A stretch of DNA of 64,000 nucleotides. Origin: Larkinella punicea. Its GTDB lineage: Bacteria; Bacteroidota; Bacteroidia; Cytophagales; Spirosomataceae. Positions 18,503 through 27,412 of the stretch are shown here, piece after piece. Within the stretch, counting starts at the first letter, position 1. Each line of letters opens with the position of its first letter. The notes beneath the pieces are model-generated. The model saw nothing but the letters and a program-made list of their open reading frames with translations, made no database searches and was not told the DNA's origin. The position numbers and the translations under genes were made by a program. The stretch lies in NCBI RefSeq assembly GCF_003334855.1, contig NZ_QOWE01000020.1, forward strand, positions 96,693 to 160,692, read 5' to 3'.

Positions 18503-18928
18503 TCAATAAATGGCCTGCTGTTTCATGGATCGAACGCCGAGGTAGAGCAGCAAACCGACCGGGCCCAGCAGAAAACAGAACAGCAGGCACGGAATCATCC
18601 AGCCGTGCGGCACTTTCCGGCGTTTGCTGTTGCGCAACATCCAGCTTCCCACCGTCAGATCGAACGCCAGGTAATGAATCCAGCCAGCCAGCAAGGCGGC
18701 ATCCTGGCTGAATAACGTTTTTATTCCCGCCAGCGTGCTAAACGATTGCCAATCCAGGCCACTATCTTCCAAAAAAAGATAATAAATGTAAAAAACCGCC
18801 AGCAGGACCGGAATTGGAAGCATTTTGGTGAGAAAATCGGTCGGTTTCCAACGGGGCGCAACCAGCATCAGCAGCCATTGCGGCAACACGAGCGCATTGA
18901 GGATTTGAAAAGCAGTTTCGGTAGACAT
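18503..18928 (-). CDS. ABA4-like (DUF4281) membrane protein
   Basis: A 141-residue protein with four hydrophobic segments. LNALVLPQWLLMLVAPRW, GWIHYLAFDLTVGSWM and LLGPVGLLLYLGVRSM are the marks of the ABA4-like/DUF4281 family. The plant founder is needed for neoxanthin formation; bacterial members are membrane proteins of unknown biochemical role. No carotenoid genes are nearby in this window. The ATG at 18928 gives the family's usual length. Confidence 0.82.
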   Translation of the reverse strand: MSTETAFQILNALVLPQWLLMLVAPRWKPTDFLTKMLPIPVLLAVFYIYYLFLEDSGLDWQSFSTLAGIKTLFSQDAALLAGWIHYLAFDLTVGSWMLRNSKRRKVPHGWMIPCLLFCFLLGPVGLLLYLGVRSMKQQAIY

Positions 18929-19149
18929 CGGTTTGGTGTTGGACAGGACAAATTATAGAAAGTAATTGATAGCGGTACAAAAACCGCCCCAATCTGCTGC
19001 ACCGTTCAGAAAAATGATCGTACGTCACGAACCGATTCAAAAGCACCTTCCATTCGTCACAGACGTCTTTTTTCTTTCCTGAAAAATCCATTACTTACTC
19101 AATGGACGATCAGTCCTCGTCTTATTTACAGGTTTTTTATCAACATTCT

Positions 19150-22100
19150 ATGAAATCAAAACTATTTCATGTGAAAAGTGGCTTTCGTGGGCTACTCTTT
19201 GTCCTTTTTCTGCTGGTCGGCTGGGAAATTAACGCCCAAACGACAACGTATACGTTTCAAGGGAAAGTAACGACAAAAAACGACAGCAAGCCGATGCCCG
19301 GCGCTGCGGTAGGTATTATTGGCACCACCGCCGGCGGGATTTCCGACCAAACCGGTGCGTATCGTTTTACGGCTAGTTTAGCACCCGGCACCTACACGCT
19401 CCAGTTCAGTTCCATCGGTTACCAGACCCAGCGGCAGACTGTTACCTTATCGCAGAATACTACCGTTTCGACCGACGGCAGCCTGGCCGATGATGCACTG
19501 GGTCTCGACGAGGTGGTCGTTACGGGAACGTCCGGCGCCACCAGCCGGAAGCAACTCGGCAATACCATCGCAACAGTGCAGGCCAAAGACCTGCAACTCT
19601 CAGCCGCTACGTCGATCGATCAGGCGCTGGCGGGTAAGGTTTCCGGCGCACAGATTACCCAGAACTCCGGGAACCCCGCCGGTGGCATCAGCGTCCGGCT
19701 GCGGGGTCCCAGCACCATCGTCGGCTCGTCCGATCCGCTGTACATTGTCGACGGTGTGATTGTCAACAACGATTCGCGGGAACTGATCGACTTGGGAGGT
19801 TACTCGCAAAACCGCCTGGTCGACATCAACCCGAACGACATCGAGCGCATCGAAATCATCAAAGGCGCGGCCGCAGCGGCCATTTACGGGTCGCGGGCCA
19901 ACAACGGGGTCGTGCAGATTTTCACCAAACGGGGCCAGGAAGGCCGCCCGACGATTACGTTTTCCACCCAGTTTCGGTTGAGTGACATTCGCAAAACGCT
20001 GCCTTACAACGAACACCCCGCGACGTTTGCCAACGCGACCGTAACGGACAAAACACAGACGCCGGTTACGCGCTACGATCTCCAGAAAGATATTTTCCGA
20101 ACCGCCACCGGTCACGAGCAATACCTGTCGGTTTCGGGCGGAACACCCACGACCCAGTATTTTTTCTCCGGGTCGCTGTTTGCCAATCAGGGCATTGTTC
20201 AGGGGTCGGATTTCAGCCGGGCTTCCAGCCGGATGCGCATTCAGCAGACGCTGACCAAGTGGGCGACGCTGAGCATCGGTTCGGCGTATACCTACAGCAA
20301 CAGCAAGGAAATTCCGAACGGCGGGATTAACGAAGCGTATGGCGCGCTCACCGGTTTTATTTTCAGCAACAACTTCATCAATCCGCAACCCGATCCGGCC
20401 ACGGGCGTTTATCCCTCGACGGCCCCGGTTTCGGTGGTGCGTCGCACGAACCCGCTGGAAGCCATTGCGCGCTTCGATTTCCGCCAGCGGACGAGCCGCT
20501 ACATTGGTGATGCCCAGCTTAACCTGACGCCCCTGCCCGGTTTAGGCATCGACTTCACGTTCGGTCTGGATACGTATTCTCAACTGGCCACGGGCTACAT
20601 TCCGCCCAACAACACGACGCCCTCGTACAACGCCGGGTATTCGCGCAAAAGCGAAGCGTCGATTTTGCAGTTGAACAACGACCTGAACATCCGTTACCAG
20701 GCCAGCCCCACCGAATGGCTGAAATCGACGACCGGTATTGGAGCCACGCTTCAATACGACCGCAGCTTTACGACGGGCATCACCGCCCAGCAGTTGGGCG
20801 TTTTCGGCCAGACTATTAACAACGGGGCCAACATCCTCGCAGCCGAAAGCCGTACCGAACGGAGTTTCTTTGGTGTATTTGCGCAGCAAACCTTCGGTCT
20901 GTTCAACCGGTTTTTCGTGACGGCCGCCGGTCGGGTGGATGCGGCTTCGGTCTACGGGATCGACAACCGCTGGCAGTTTTACCCCAAAGTCAGTGGCTCG
21001 TACGTGGTATCGGAAGAACCGTTCTGGAAAAACTCGTCACTGGCCAATGCCTTGCCGGATTTCAAAATCCGGGCAGCCTGGGGACAGGCGGGTAACCTGA
21101 CCGCCATCGGTCCCTACGACCGGTTTACCAATTATGCGCCGGTATCGGTGGGTGGACAGGTGGGCTATGCGGCTCCCGCGCAGTTGGGCAACTTCAGCGT
21201 GAAACCAGAACGGCAAACCGAACTCGAAATCGGAACGGATTTCAGTCTGGCCAAAAACCGCATCGGCGTGGAGTTTACGTATTACCACAAGGAAGTGAAA
21301 GACCTGATTCTGAACCGCACACTGTCGCCCAGCAGTGGGTATAACAACCGGTTTGTGAACATTGGTACGATGACCAACCGCGGTTTTGAAGTGCTGGTGC
21401 GGGCCATTCCCGTTGAGACGAAAAACGTTCGCTGGAACATCACGGCAACCTATACGCAGAACAAAAACGTCACCGATGGCGTCGAAGGCAACGGCGTGTT
21501 GCCCTTTGCGGGCGGTTTTGGGCAGGTGGCTGCCGTCAACGGCTATCCGCTGGGCGCTTTTTACGCCACGTTTTTTGCCCGTAATCCCGACGGAAGCCTG
21601 TTGCTGACGCCCGGCGGTTTACCCCAGCGCGAGCGGGGGATTCAGGGTGCCAACGGCACCTACACCGTTCAACGGGCCGCAGACGGCCAGCCGAGCGGCA
21701 CGATTTTGAGTAAAGTGATCGGTAATCCCAACCCGACCGCTATTTACTCGCTGATCAACGAAGTGTCGCTGGGATCGCGCTGGTCGTTCCGGATGCAGTG
21801 GGATGCCATGCAGAATTTCGACGTGTTCAACTTCACCAAGCGCGTGGGCGACCGCGATCTGTACGGTGGTTTAAAAGGCTACGAACCCGAACTGCGCGGA
21901 GAAGTTCCGAAAGGCACGAGTGCCGCGCTGTTCAGTATTTTTGAAAACTGGATCGAAGATGGTTCGTTCATCAAACTCCGGGAGTTGTCGGCGGCTTATA
22001 CCGTAACGCCCAAATTCTGGGGCTTCCGCAACGTGCGGTTTAGCGTAGCGGGTCGCAACCTGCTGTCGATCGACAACTACAGCGGTTATGATCCGGAAAC

Positions 22101-22197
22101 CAATGCGGCTGGCCAATCCAATGCCGTCCGGGGCTTCGATTTTGTGGAGGTTCCCATTCCGCGCACGCTGACGGTAGGCATCAACGCAACGTTTTAA
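19150..22197 (+). CDS. SusC/RagA-family TonB-linked outer-membrane transporter
   Basis: 1015 residues from the ATG at 19150. A signal peptide (GLLFVLFLLVGWEINAQ) is followed by a carboxypeptidase-regulatory-like domain (about 35-115). DEVVVTGTSGATSRKQLGN leads into a plug with SIDQALAGKVSGAQI, IRIEIIKG-like and AAIYGSRANNGVVQI motifs, then a large barrel. There is no STN domain, so regulation by a FecR-type anti-sigma factor is not expected. The SusD-like partner starts 63 bp downstream. Together they would import an oligomer or peptide across the outer membrane. No degradative enzymes adjoin, so the substrate is unknown. Confidence 0.95.
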   Translation: MKSKLFHVKSGFRGLLFVLFLLVGWEINAQTTTYTFQGKVTTKNDSKPMPGAAVGIIGTTAGGISDQTGAYRFTASLAPGTYTLQFSSIGYQTQRQTVTLSQNTTVSTDGSLADDALGLDEVVVTGTSGATSRKQLGNTIATVQAKDLQLSAATSIDQALAGKVSGAQITQNSGNPAGGISVRLRGPSTIVGSSDPLYIVDGVIVNNDSRELIDLGGYSQNRLVDINPNDIERIEIIKGAAAAAIYGSRANNGVVQIFTKRGQEGRPTITFSTQFRLSDIRKTLPYNEHPATFANATVTDKTQTPVTRYDLQKDIFRTATGHEQYLSVSGGTPTTQYFFSGSLFANQGIVQGSDFSRASSRMRIQQTLTKWATLSIGSAYTYSNSKEIPNGGINEAYGALTGFIFSNNFINPQPDPATGVYPSTAPVSVVRRTNPLEAIARFDFRQRTSRYIGDAQLNLTPLPGLGIDFTFGLDTYSQLATGYIPPNNTTPSYNAGYSRKSEASILQLNNDLNIRYQASPTEWLKSTTGIGATLQYDRSFTTGITAQQLGVFGQTINNGANILAAESRTERSFFGVFAQQTFGLFNRFFVTAAGRVDAASVYGIDNRWQFYPKVSGSYVVSEEPFWKNSSLANALPDFKIRAAWGQAGNLTAIGPYDRFTNYAPVSVGGQVGYAAPAQLGNFSVKPERQTELEIGTDFSLAKNRIGVEFTYYHKEVKDLILNRTLSPSSGYNNRFVNIGTMTNRGFEVLVRAIPVETKNVRWNITATYTQNKNVTDGVEGNGVLPFAGGFGQVAAVNGYPLGAFYATFFARNPDGSLLLTPGGLPQRERGIQGANGTYTVQRAADGQPSGTILSKVIGNPNPTAIYSLINEVSLGSRWSFRMQWDAMQNFDVFNFTKRVGDRDLYGGLKGYEPELRGEVPKGTSAALFSIFENWIEDGSFIKLRELSAAYTVTPKFWGFRNVRFSVAGRNLLSIDNYSGYDPETNAAGQSNAVRGFDFVEVPIPRTLTVGINATF

Positions 22198-22260
22198 CGA
22201 TTTTATCTGGTAAACCGGGAGCGGTTTCGGCCCTCTCCTGTTCTTTCCAATCCATTTGAT

Positions 22261-23562
22261 ATGAAGCCAACACGATTTATAATTTTCTTCGCTTTTCTGC
22301 TGCTGGCGGGCTGTAAGCTCGACATCACCAACCCCAACGGCCCCACCGACGCCCAGGTACTGAGCACCCGCGACGGCATGATTACGCTCAGCATCGGGAT
22401 GCGGCAATTTTACTCGACCTCCGCGCTCGAATCGCTGCTACTGGCTCCCGGCACCACCACGCGCGAGATCAAGGGCATCACGACCTTTACGAACATTCTG
22501 GAGCTGGAAGCGGGGGGTACGGGCCTGCCCACGTTCAACGGGAACGTGCTGGGCCTCTGGCTGCGGATGTTGCGGGTGATGGGCATGGCCGAAGATCTGA
22601 TCGCCAATGCGCCGACGGTTTTAGCCAGCGAACCCGCCCTGCGTGCCGGAATTATTGCCAACGCTAATCTGTTCAAGGCGATGGCACTCGGCGGACTCGC
22701 CACAGCCTTTGAGCAAGTTCCGCTACAAACCAATAGAACCGGTTCCGTAACCTTCTCCGACCGCAAAGCCGCCCTGACCGAAGCCATCCGGCTGCTGGAT
22801 GAAGCCGCTTCGCTCGTGGCAACCAACCCGCCAACGGCGACCTTCACCACGCAGGTGACAGGCCCCGATTTTGATCTGGTCAACACCATCCAGGCCTACC
22901 GGGCGCGGTATAATCTGGCGGCTGGCAATTATCCGGCTGCTCTAGCTGCGGCCAATGCGGTGAATCTGACGGCTCGCTCGCAGTTTGTGTACAACACGCA
23001 AAGCCCGAATCCGATTTACCAGCAGGTGCAGATTTCGGCGAACTACGCGCCCCGGGCCACGCTGGGCTTACCGGCCACGCTGCTCGAAGCGGGCGACGGT
23101 CGGCTGGCGTTTTACCTGTCGACACCCGATAAAACCGTCAATGGCGAAGCCTTGAAAACACTCAAAGGCTTTTTCGACGCCATCGACCGGCCCATCCCGG
23201 TGTACATGCCGGACGAGGTGCGGCTGATTCGGGCGGAAGCCCTGGTGCGCAGCAATGGCGACCTGACGGCGGCCGTGGCCGACATCAACGCCGTTCGGAC
23301 GCAACGAACCGGTGATCCGTTCGGGGTGTATCCCGGACTGGCTGCTTACGCCGGAGCCGTTACAGCGGAAGCTCTGTTGACGGAGATTTACAAGCAACGC
23401 GGAACCGAACTGTTCCTGACCGGGCTGCGGCTCGAAGACAGCCGCCGGTTTGGACGCCCGGCCCCGCCGACCAGCCTGACGGAACGGAACCGGAATTTCT
23501 ACCCCTATCCTGACCAGGAGCGGTTAACGAATCCCAACACCCCGGCTGATCCGGCGATTTGA
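22261..23562 (+). CDS. SusD/RagB-like outer-membrane lipoprotein
   Basis: A 433-residue lipoprotein; the lipobox is LLLAGCKLDI with Cys about residue 18. Helical TPR-like architecture is suggested by ANLFKAMALGGLATAFEQV and VRLIRAEALVRSNGDLTAAV with DINAVRTQRTGDPFG, a usual SusD block. TEIYKQRGTELFLTGLRLED and PYPDQERLTNPN close the protein. It would cap the SusC channel encoded just upstream and bind the substrate at the cell surface. It is shorter and more divergent than typical SusD proteins. A strong hairpin follows the stop. Confidence 0.9.
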   Translation: MKPTRFIIFFAFLLLAGCKLDITNPNGPTDAQVLSTRDGMITLSIGMRQFYSTSALESLLLAPGTTTREIKGITTFTNILELEAGGTGLPTFNGNVLGLWLRMLRVMGMAEDLIANAPTVLASEPALRAGIIANANLFKAMALGGLATAFEQVPLQTNRTGSVTFSDRKAALTEAIRLLDEAASLVATNPPTATFTTQVTGPDFDLVNTIQAYRARYNLAAGNYPAALAAANAVNLTARSQFVYNTQSPNPIYQQVQISANYAPRATLGLPATLLEAGDGRLAFYLSTPDKTVNGEALKTLKGFFDAIDRPIPVYMPDEVRLIRAEALVRSNGDLTAAVADINAVRTQRTGDPFGVYPGLAAYAGAVTAEALLTEIYKQRGTELFLTGLRLEDSRRFGRPAPPTSLTERNRNFYPYPDQERLTNPNTPADPAI

Positions 23563-23574
23563 TGCGAAGATTTG

Positions 23575-23617
23575 TTTATTTCTACCGGTTTTCAGATTGA
23601 AAACCGGTAGAAATAAA
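23575..23617. terminator. Perfect bidirectional terminator hairpin
   Basis: TTTATTTCTACCGGTTTT (23575-23592) and its exact reverse complement (23600-23617) form an 18-bp stem with a 7-nt loop and A/T-rich ends. It lies between the SusD-like gene and the convergent barrel-like gene, so it can end both transcripts. Confidence 0.88.
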
Positions 23618-23628
23618 CCGATTGATCG

Positions 23629-24441
23629 TTACCAGCCCAAACCGATGACGGCATTGACGCGTAGGGAAAGGCTGGGCTGATTGCTATTTTTGTAAAGGTT
23701 AAAAAAAGGCTGACCGGTGTAAATTTGTCTTTCTTTTTCTCGCTTGGGAATGGTTATTTCCGGGCCAACATTCAAATCAATAAAACCCCGTCGCCCGATC
23801 CGACGCTGGATTCCCCACATGGCCGAAACCAGTGGGGCGTTGTATGATCCTCCAATGTCATAATTGTCGGTACGCACACTTTCTCCCGTTTTCGTGTCAT
23901 ACCAATGTTGAATGACCCACACGGAAAGCGCTCTGGTGTGTTGCAATCCGATGTAGTTACCCGAAAAATTGTTGGCCGACTTACCTTCCCGTATTCGCTT
24001 TGCCATTCCGTAGTAATATCGCAGTCCAACTTTCGCATAGACAAAACCCTGAAATATTTTATCTCTGTCGATGAATTGCCCACCTCCATTGTCGAATGGA
24101 ACCCCAAACTGGTTGAACCGATTGTACCGAAGCATAAAATCAAACCCCGCCAACACAGAAAAAGAGGGCGTTATTTTCCGTTCCACCGATACGTCTGCAT
24201 TTAAGCCGATCCGGAAAGACGGTCTTGAAGTATAATCCCGATCTCCGGCGTTGGGCCAGAATCCCAGTTTGAACAAGGTTTTCTCTTCCACATTCGCCCG
24301 CGTGATGTACCGGTAAAACCGTTTGAGTTCGCTGGTGGTGATGGTGCTGTCCTCCTGGGAATAGATGGTTTGCTGGGCATAAGTCGAAGACAAACCGCTC
24401 AATAAAAGGATATTGAAAAGAAGTATGGATATAGTTTTCAT
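23629..24441 (-). CDS. Barrel-like outer-membrane protein of unknown function (paralogue B)
   Basis: 270 residues with a signal peptide ending near LSSTYAQ. It has no named domain that I recognise. It is a clear paralogue of the gene at 25129-25881. Both share an N-terminal block TTSELKRF then TRANVEEKTL (residues about 36-57), a central GMAKRIREGKSANNFSGNYI block, and an identical ending IGLGW. The alternating hydrophobic pattern and final aromatic residue suggest a small outer-membrane beta-barrel. It is the last gene of a minus-strand run led by an ECF sigma factor and stops just before a strong hairpin. Function unknown. Confidence 0.8.
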   Translation of the reverse strand: MKTISILLFNILLLSGLSSTYAQQTIYSQEDSTITTSELKRFYRYITRANVEEKTLFKLGFWPNAGDRDYTSRPSFRIGLNADVSVERKITPSFSVLAGFDFMLRYNRFNQFGVPFDNGGGQFIDRDKIFQGFVYAKVGLRYYYGMAKRIREGKSANNFSGNYIGLQHTRALSVWVIQHWYDTKTGESVRTDNYDIGGSYNAPLVSAMWGIQRRIGRRGFIDLNVGPEITIPKREKERQIYTGQPFFNLYKNSNQPSLSLRVNAVIGLGW

Positions 24442-24500
24442 AGGTATCTGGAAGAAAACAGGCTGAGAATCAAGAAACAGATACTAGCCACCGATGATCA

Positions 24501-25061
24501 TTATCGGTACAAGGTCTGGGTAATTTTGAACATATCTCGAGCATTCAGGAAGGCACGCTTTTTCTGTACAGCGGGATCAGTCTGGATTTGTTCATCCAAT
24601 GATTTTAAAAGCAATTCTTTCGTCGTTCGGATAATTAGGGTTTGCAGTGATAAGGGGCTTTCGTTGCCTGTCTTAAAATAGCAGTGGTAATACGTATTCT
24701 GAATGGTTTGAGTGGGCGTATCGCTGGTTGTTAAAACAAGGGTATCGTTGGATAGTTTGTAGGTTCCTCGCTCCAGTCTGACGACTACCAGATTGTTCGA
24801 CACAACCGAATCTCGGGATCGTTTAACATAAGTACTATCGAAATTAAATGTGTAGGTATTGGCTTCCAGATTTTTAAAATCAGCTAATTGTGCGTTTGTT
24901 GGTGCTAAACCTCCTGATTCAAAGGTAAGTCCCGACGTTGTCCAACTTCCCAATAGATCGACCGGATTGGGTTGCCGGTAATCTTCTTCTTTTCTGCAAC
25001 CAACAAGCACTAGCACCAGACAGCCCACTAATTTGGCAATGGTCGTGATTTTAGCGTTCAT
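24501..25061 (-). CDS. Small lipoprotein of unknown function
   Basis: 186 residues from the ATG at 25061 (MNAKITTIAKLVG); the upstream TTG is less likely. The lipobox is LVLVLVGCRKEE with Cys22. LLGSWTTSGLTFES and later TYKLSNDTLVLT recall lipocalin-like lipoproteins of Bacteroidota that measure a deviation from a reference state, but the match is weak. It lies between the two paralogous barrel-like genes, with gaps of 67 and 59 bp, all on one strand. It probably sits in the outer membrane beside them. Confidence 0.75.
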   Translation of the reverse strand: MNAKITTIAKLVGCLVLVLVGCRKEEDYRQPNPVDLLGSWTTSGLTFESGGLAPTNAQLADFKNLEANTYTFNFDSTYVKRSRDSVVSNNLVVVRLERGTYKLSNDTLVLTTSDTPTQTIQNTYYHCYFKTGNESPLSLQTLIIRTTKELLLKSLDEQIQTDPAVQKKRAFLNARDMFKITQTLYR

Positions 25062-25128
25062 AAATAACCGTTTCAAGATAGGTGTAAATAGGATTATGTA
25101 ACCAGGACCCGTCAGGAGGTTTTGAAAA

Positions 25129-25881
25129 TCACCACCCTAAGCCAATCAAGGCATTAAATTGAAAAGACACCCGATAGGTGGCTTTATAAAAAGGACTGTT
25201 ATATCTCCCACTATAGCGCGTCAACCGGGGACCAGTATTGATATCAACATAGCCCAAACGTCCTAATCGACGCTGAAACCCCCATAGTAAATCCACGGCA
25301 GGTTGATCTAATTCAAACAGGCGCGAAACGTGTTTGGTATTAATAAATCTTGAGGTCTGGAAATCGAAACGACGACCTTTATGGTAAGTCGATATCGGAC
25401 GACTAAACTGCAACCCAATATAATTTCCAGAAAAATTATTAGCTGATTTCCCTTCCCGAATGCGCCGGGCCATGCCATAATAATAACGCGTTCCAACTTT
25501 GGCTTTTATTTGCTGGCTGAAGTCCCAATCCGGAGTTCCATAGGCTTTCGTTCTTGTGTAAAGAACATTGTAATCCACTCCGACAAGGATGGAAAAAGAG
25601 GGGTGAACTTTATGTTCTGCCATAATCTCCAGATTAAGGCCTAATTGAGAATTACGGTTATCGTTGGAAAATGGAACGAATGAATTCGGTCGAACTCCAA
25701 TTTTCAATAGCGTCTTCTCTTCCACATTAGCCCTCGTTACATAGCAAATGAAACGCTGTAATTCACTGGTAGTCAGTTGGCATTCTTCCTGCGAATACGT
25801 AACGTTTTGCTCATTAACAGATTGGGCGTAAAGTGAATAAAAGCCCAAGAAAGAGAAAAGTGTAAAGATGATCCGCTTCAT
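25129..25881 (-). CDS. Barrel-like outer-membrane protein of unknown function (paralogue A)
   Basis: 250 residues with signal peptide MKRIIFTLFSFLGFYSLYAQ. It is homologous along its length to the gene at 23629-24441: TTSELQRF and TRANVEEKTLLKIG near the N terminus, GMARRIREGKSANNFSGNYI centrally, and an FNALIGLGW end. The variable parts lie between these blocks, as expected if loops have diverged on a shared barrel frame. It lies 36 bp downstream of the DUF4097-like gene and probably shares its transcript. No function can be assigned. Confidence 0.8.
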   Translation of the reverse strand: MKRIIFTLFSFLGFYSLYAQSVNEQNVTYSQEECQLTTSELQRFICYVTRANVEEKTLLKIGVRPNSFVPFSNDNRNSQLGLNLEIMAEHKVHPSFSILVGVDYNVLYTRTKAYGTPDWDFSQQIKAKVGTRYYYGMARRIREGKSANNFSGNYIGLQFSRPISTYHKGRRFDFQTSRFINTKHVSRLFELDQPAVDLLWGFQRRLGRLGYVDINTGPRLTRYSGRYNSPFYKATYRVSFQFNALIGLGW

Positions 25882-25917
25882 ACTGTATTGAGATTAATTT
25901 CAGGAATTGGTTTTGAT

Positions 25918-26814
25918 TTACTTCGCCAGCGTCACCCCGCCCACGGATGGCTGAATGATCACCGGGCTGTATGAATTCGTTACAGAAATGGTGCCTTTAC
26001 TACCGTTGGATGCGTATCGAAAACGTCGCCTACTGGCACTCAGGTGTCCGCTGTATAGCTCCGGTACCTGAATCGTCGAAAACGTCGTTTCGATCTCATA
26101 CTGAAAATCGTCCAGCCGTTTGGGATACAGAAAAACCTCGGTGCGGGCGGCCTGGACGGTCAGGGCTGTTAGACCGGCGACGGGCTGGATGGAGAGTTTG
26201 CCATACCGGCTTTGAATGGTGCCGTTGCCGCTCAGATCGCGGAGGGTGATTTCGGCTTTTTCGGCTTTGATGGTGAAAAAACCGCCCAACTCCGTGGCAT
26301 CGATGTCGCCGTAATCGGAAACCACCGTCGTTTTTCCGTTCAGGTTGGAAATAGAGAGTTTACCAAATTCCACCTTCAAACTCGTGTCGCCGGCCAGATC
26401 GCTGAGGCTCACATCGCCGAACGTGTTCTGGAGGCTTATGGCGCAGCGCGTCGGCACCCAGATTTCATAAACCGCCTTCAAATTTCCTTTGATCGCGCCC
26501 GCCCGCTGCGGAATCGTGAAGCGGTTGGAAAGGTCGATGACGTTGTTGCGGGTTTGAATGTCGTAGTTCAGGTACCCCAGTTCGCGTTCGGCCACCTCGC
26601 GCTCCGGGTGTTTGGCAATCAGTTTCAGCCGTACCAGAACCGTTGTTTTGCTCCAGCCTTTGATCGTAATGTCGGCTTTCTGGGCCGTCAGATTCACGCG
26701 CTGGCCGACGCTGTAGGCCAGTTCTTTTTCCACGGTTTTCGTCACCACCTGCAGCCGGGTTTGGGCCAGGGTGGAAATCGTCACGAAAGTCAGTAGAAAA
26801 AGCAGCGTTTTCAT
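25918..26814 (-). CDS. Exported DUF4097-like beta-strand repeat protein
   Basis: 298 residues with a signal peptide (MKTLLFLLTFVTISTLAQ). The body is a series of short beta-strand units of the type seen in putative adhesin/DUF4097 proteins: VSLSDLAGDTSLKVEFGKLS, GKTTVVSDYGDIDATELGG and ITLRDLSGNGTIQSRYGKL. Such proteins are often encoded next to ECF sigma/anti-sigma pairs in Bacteroidota and may report or buffer envelope stress; that role is inferred. The start overlaps the stop of the anti-sigma-like gene by 4 bp (ATGA), which suggests translational coupling. Confidence 0.85.
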   Translation of the reverse strand: MKTLLFLLTFVTISTLAQTRLQVVTKTVEKELAYSVGQRVNLTAQKADITIKGWSKTTVLVRLKLIAKHPEREVAERELGYLNYDIQTRNNVIDLSNRFTIPQRAGAIKGNLKAVYEIWVPTRCAISLQNTFGDVSLSDLAGDTSLKVEFGKLSISNLNGKTTVVSDYGDIDATELGGFFTIKAEKAEITLRDLSGNGTIQSRYGKLSIQPVAGLTALTVQAARTEVFLYPKRLDDFQYEIETTFSTIQVPELYSGHLSASRRRFRYASNGSKGTISVTNSYSPVIIQPSVGGVTLAK

Positions 26815-27410
26815 ATCGTTAGAATCCGGACGAGTTCTTTGGTCACCTCGGCGCGTTCGTTTTCAATCTTGATCTGGGCCTGCACCAGCGCCGGATCGTT
26901 GCCAAATACCAGCAATTCCTGCTCAACGGCTTCTTTCCGGTTGCTCAGTTCGTTCAGGTGCTGTTTCAGTTCCTTCACTTCCGGTTTCTGACACACGACG
27001 GTTTGCTGCGCACACTGCTCGTTGATAAACATTTCAACTTTCTGGTCAGTCGCTGATTGCAGCGGCTCCGACGCCACCGTCAATTCCGTTTCAACGACTT
27101 CGGTTTGGTAGCTGATCGTCACTTTTTCGTCCGAAGCCGGTTGCAACACCAGCCAGATTCCCATCACCACTGCAGCGACGGCGGCTGCGGCTGTCCACCG
27201 GAACACAGGCTTCCAGAGCGGCCGAACCACCGGTTTTTCCAGTTGCCCGGCAATCTGTTCCCAGACGTCGGCTTTCGGGTCAAAAACCGGCAAGTCGTCC
27301 AGCGCCCGGTCGATTGTCGCATCCGCCCGCAAATCCGCGTCGATCCGATCCCACAGATCGGGCCGGGGTTCGTGTTCGGGCAGTTGTTGTAGCGCTTTCG
27401 TCCAGTTCAT
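26811..27410 (-). CDS. Membrane anti-sigma-like protein
   Basis: 199 residues from the ATG at 27410; a GTG at 27416 would instead overlap the sigma stop. A cytoplasmic part (1-70) holds two copies of one motif: LPEHEPRPDLWDRIDADL (10-27) and LPVFDPKADVWEQIAGQL (40-57). One membrane span is at about 72-90 (AAAAVAAVVMGIWLVLQ). The outer part has C133 and C140 and a charged coiled coil (about 143-195). The layout and position directly after an ECF sigma gene indicate an anti-sigma factor, although no zinc-binding HxxxCxxC motif is present. It is coupled to the DUF4097-like gene. Confidence 0.82.
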   Translation of the reverse strand: MNWTKALQQLPEHEPRPDLWDRIDADLRADATIDRALDDLPVFDPKADVWEQIAGQLEKPVVRPLWKPVFRWTAAAAVAAVVMGIWLVLQPASDEKVTISYQTEVVETELTVASEPLQSATDQKVEMFINEQCAQQTVVCQKPEVKELKQHLNELSNRKEAVEQELLVFGNDPALVQAQIKIENERAEVTKELVRILTI

Positions 27411-27412
27411 AA

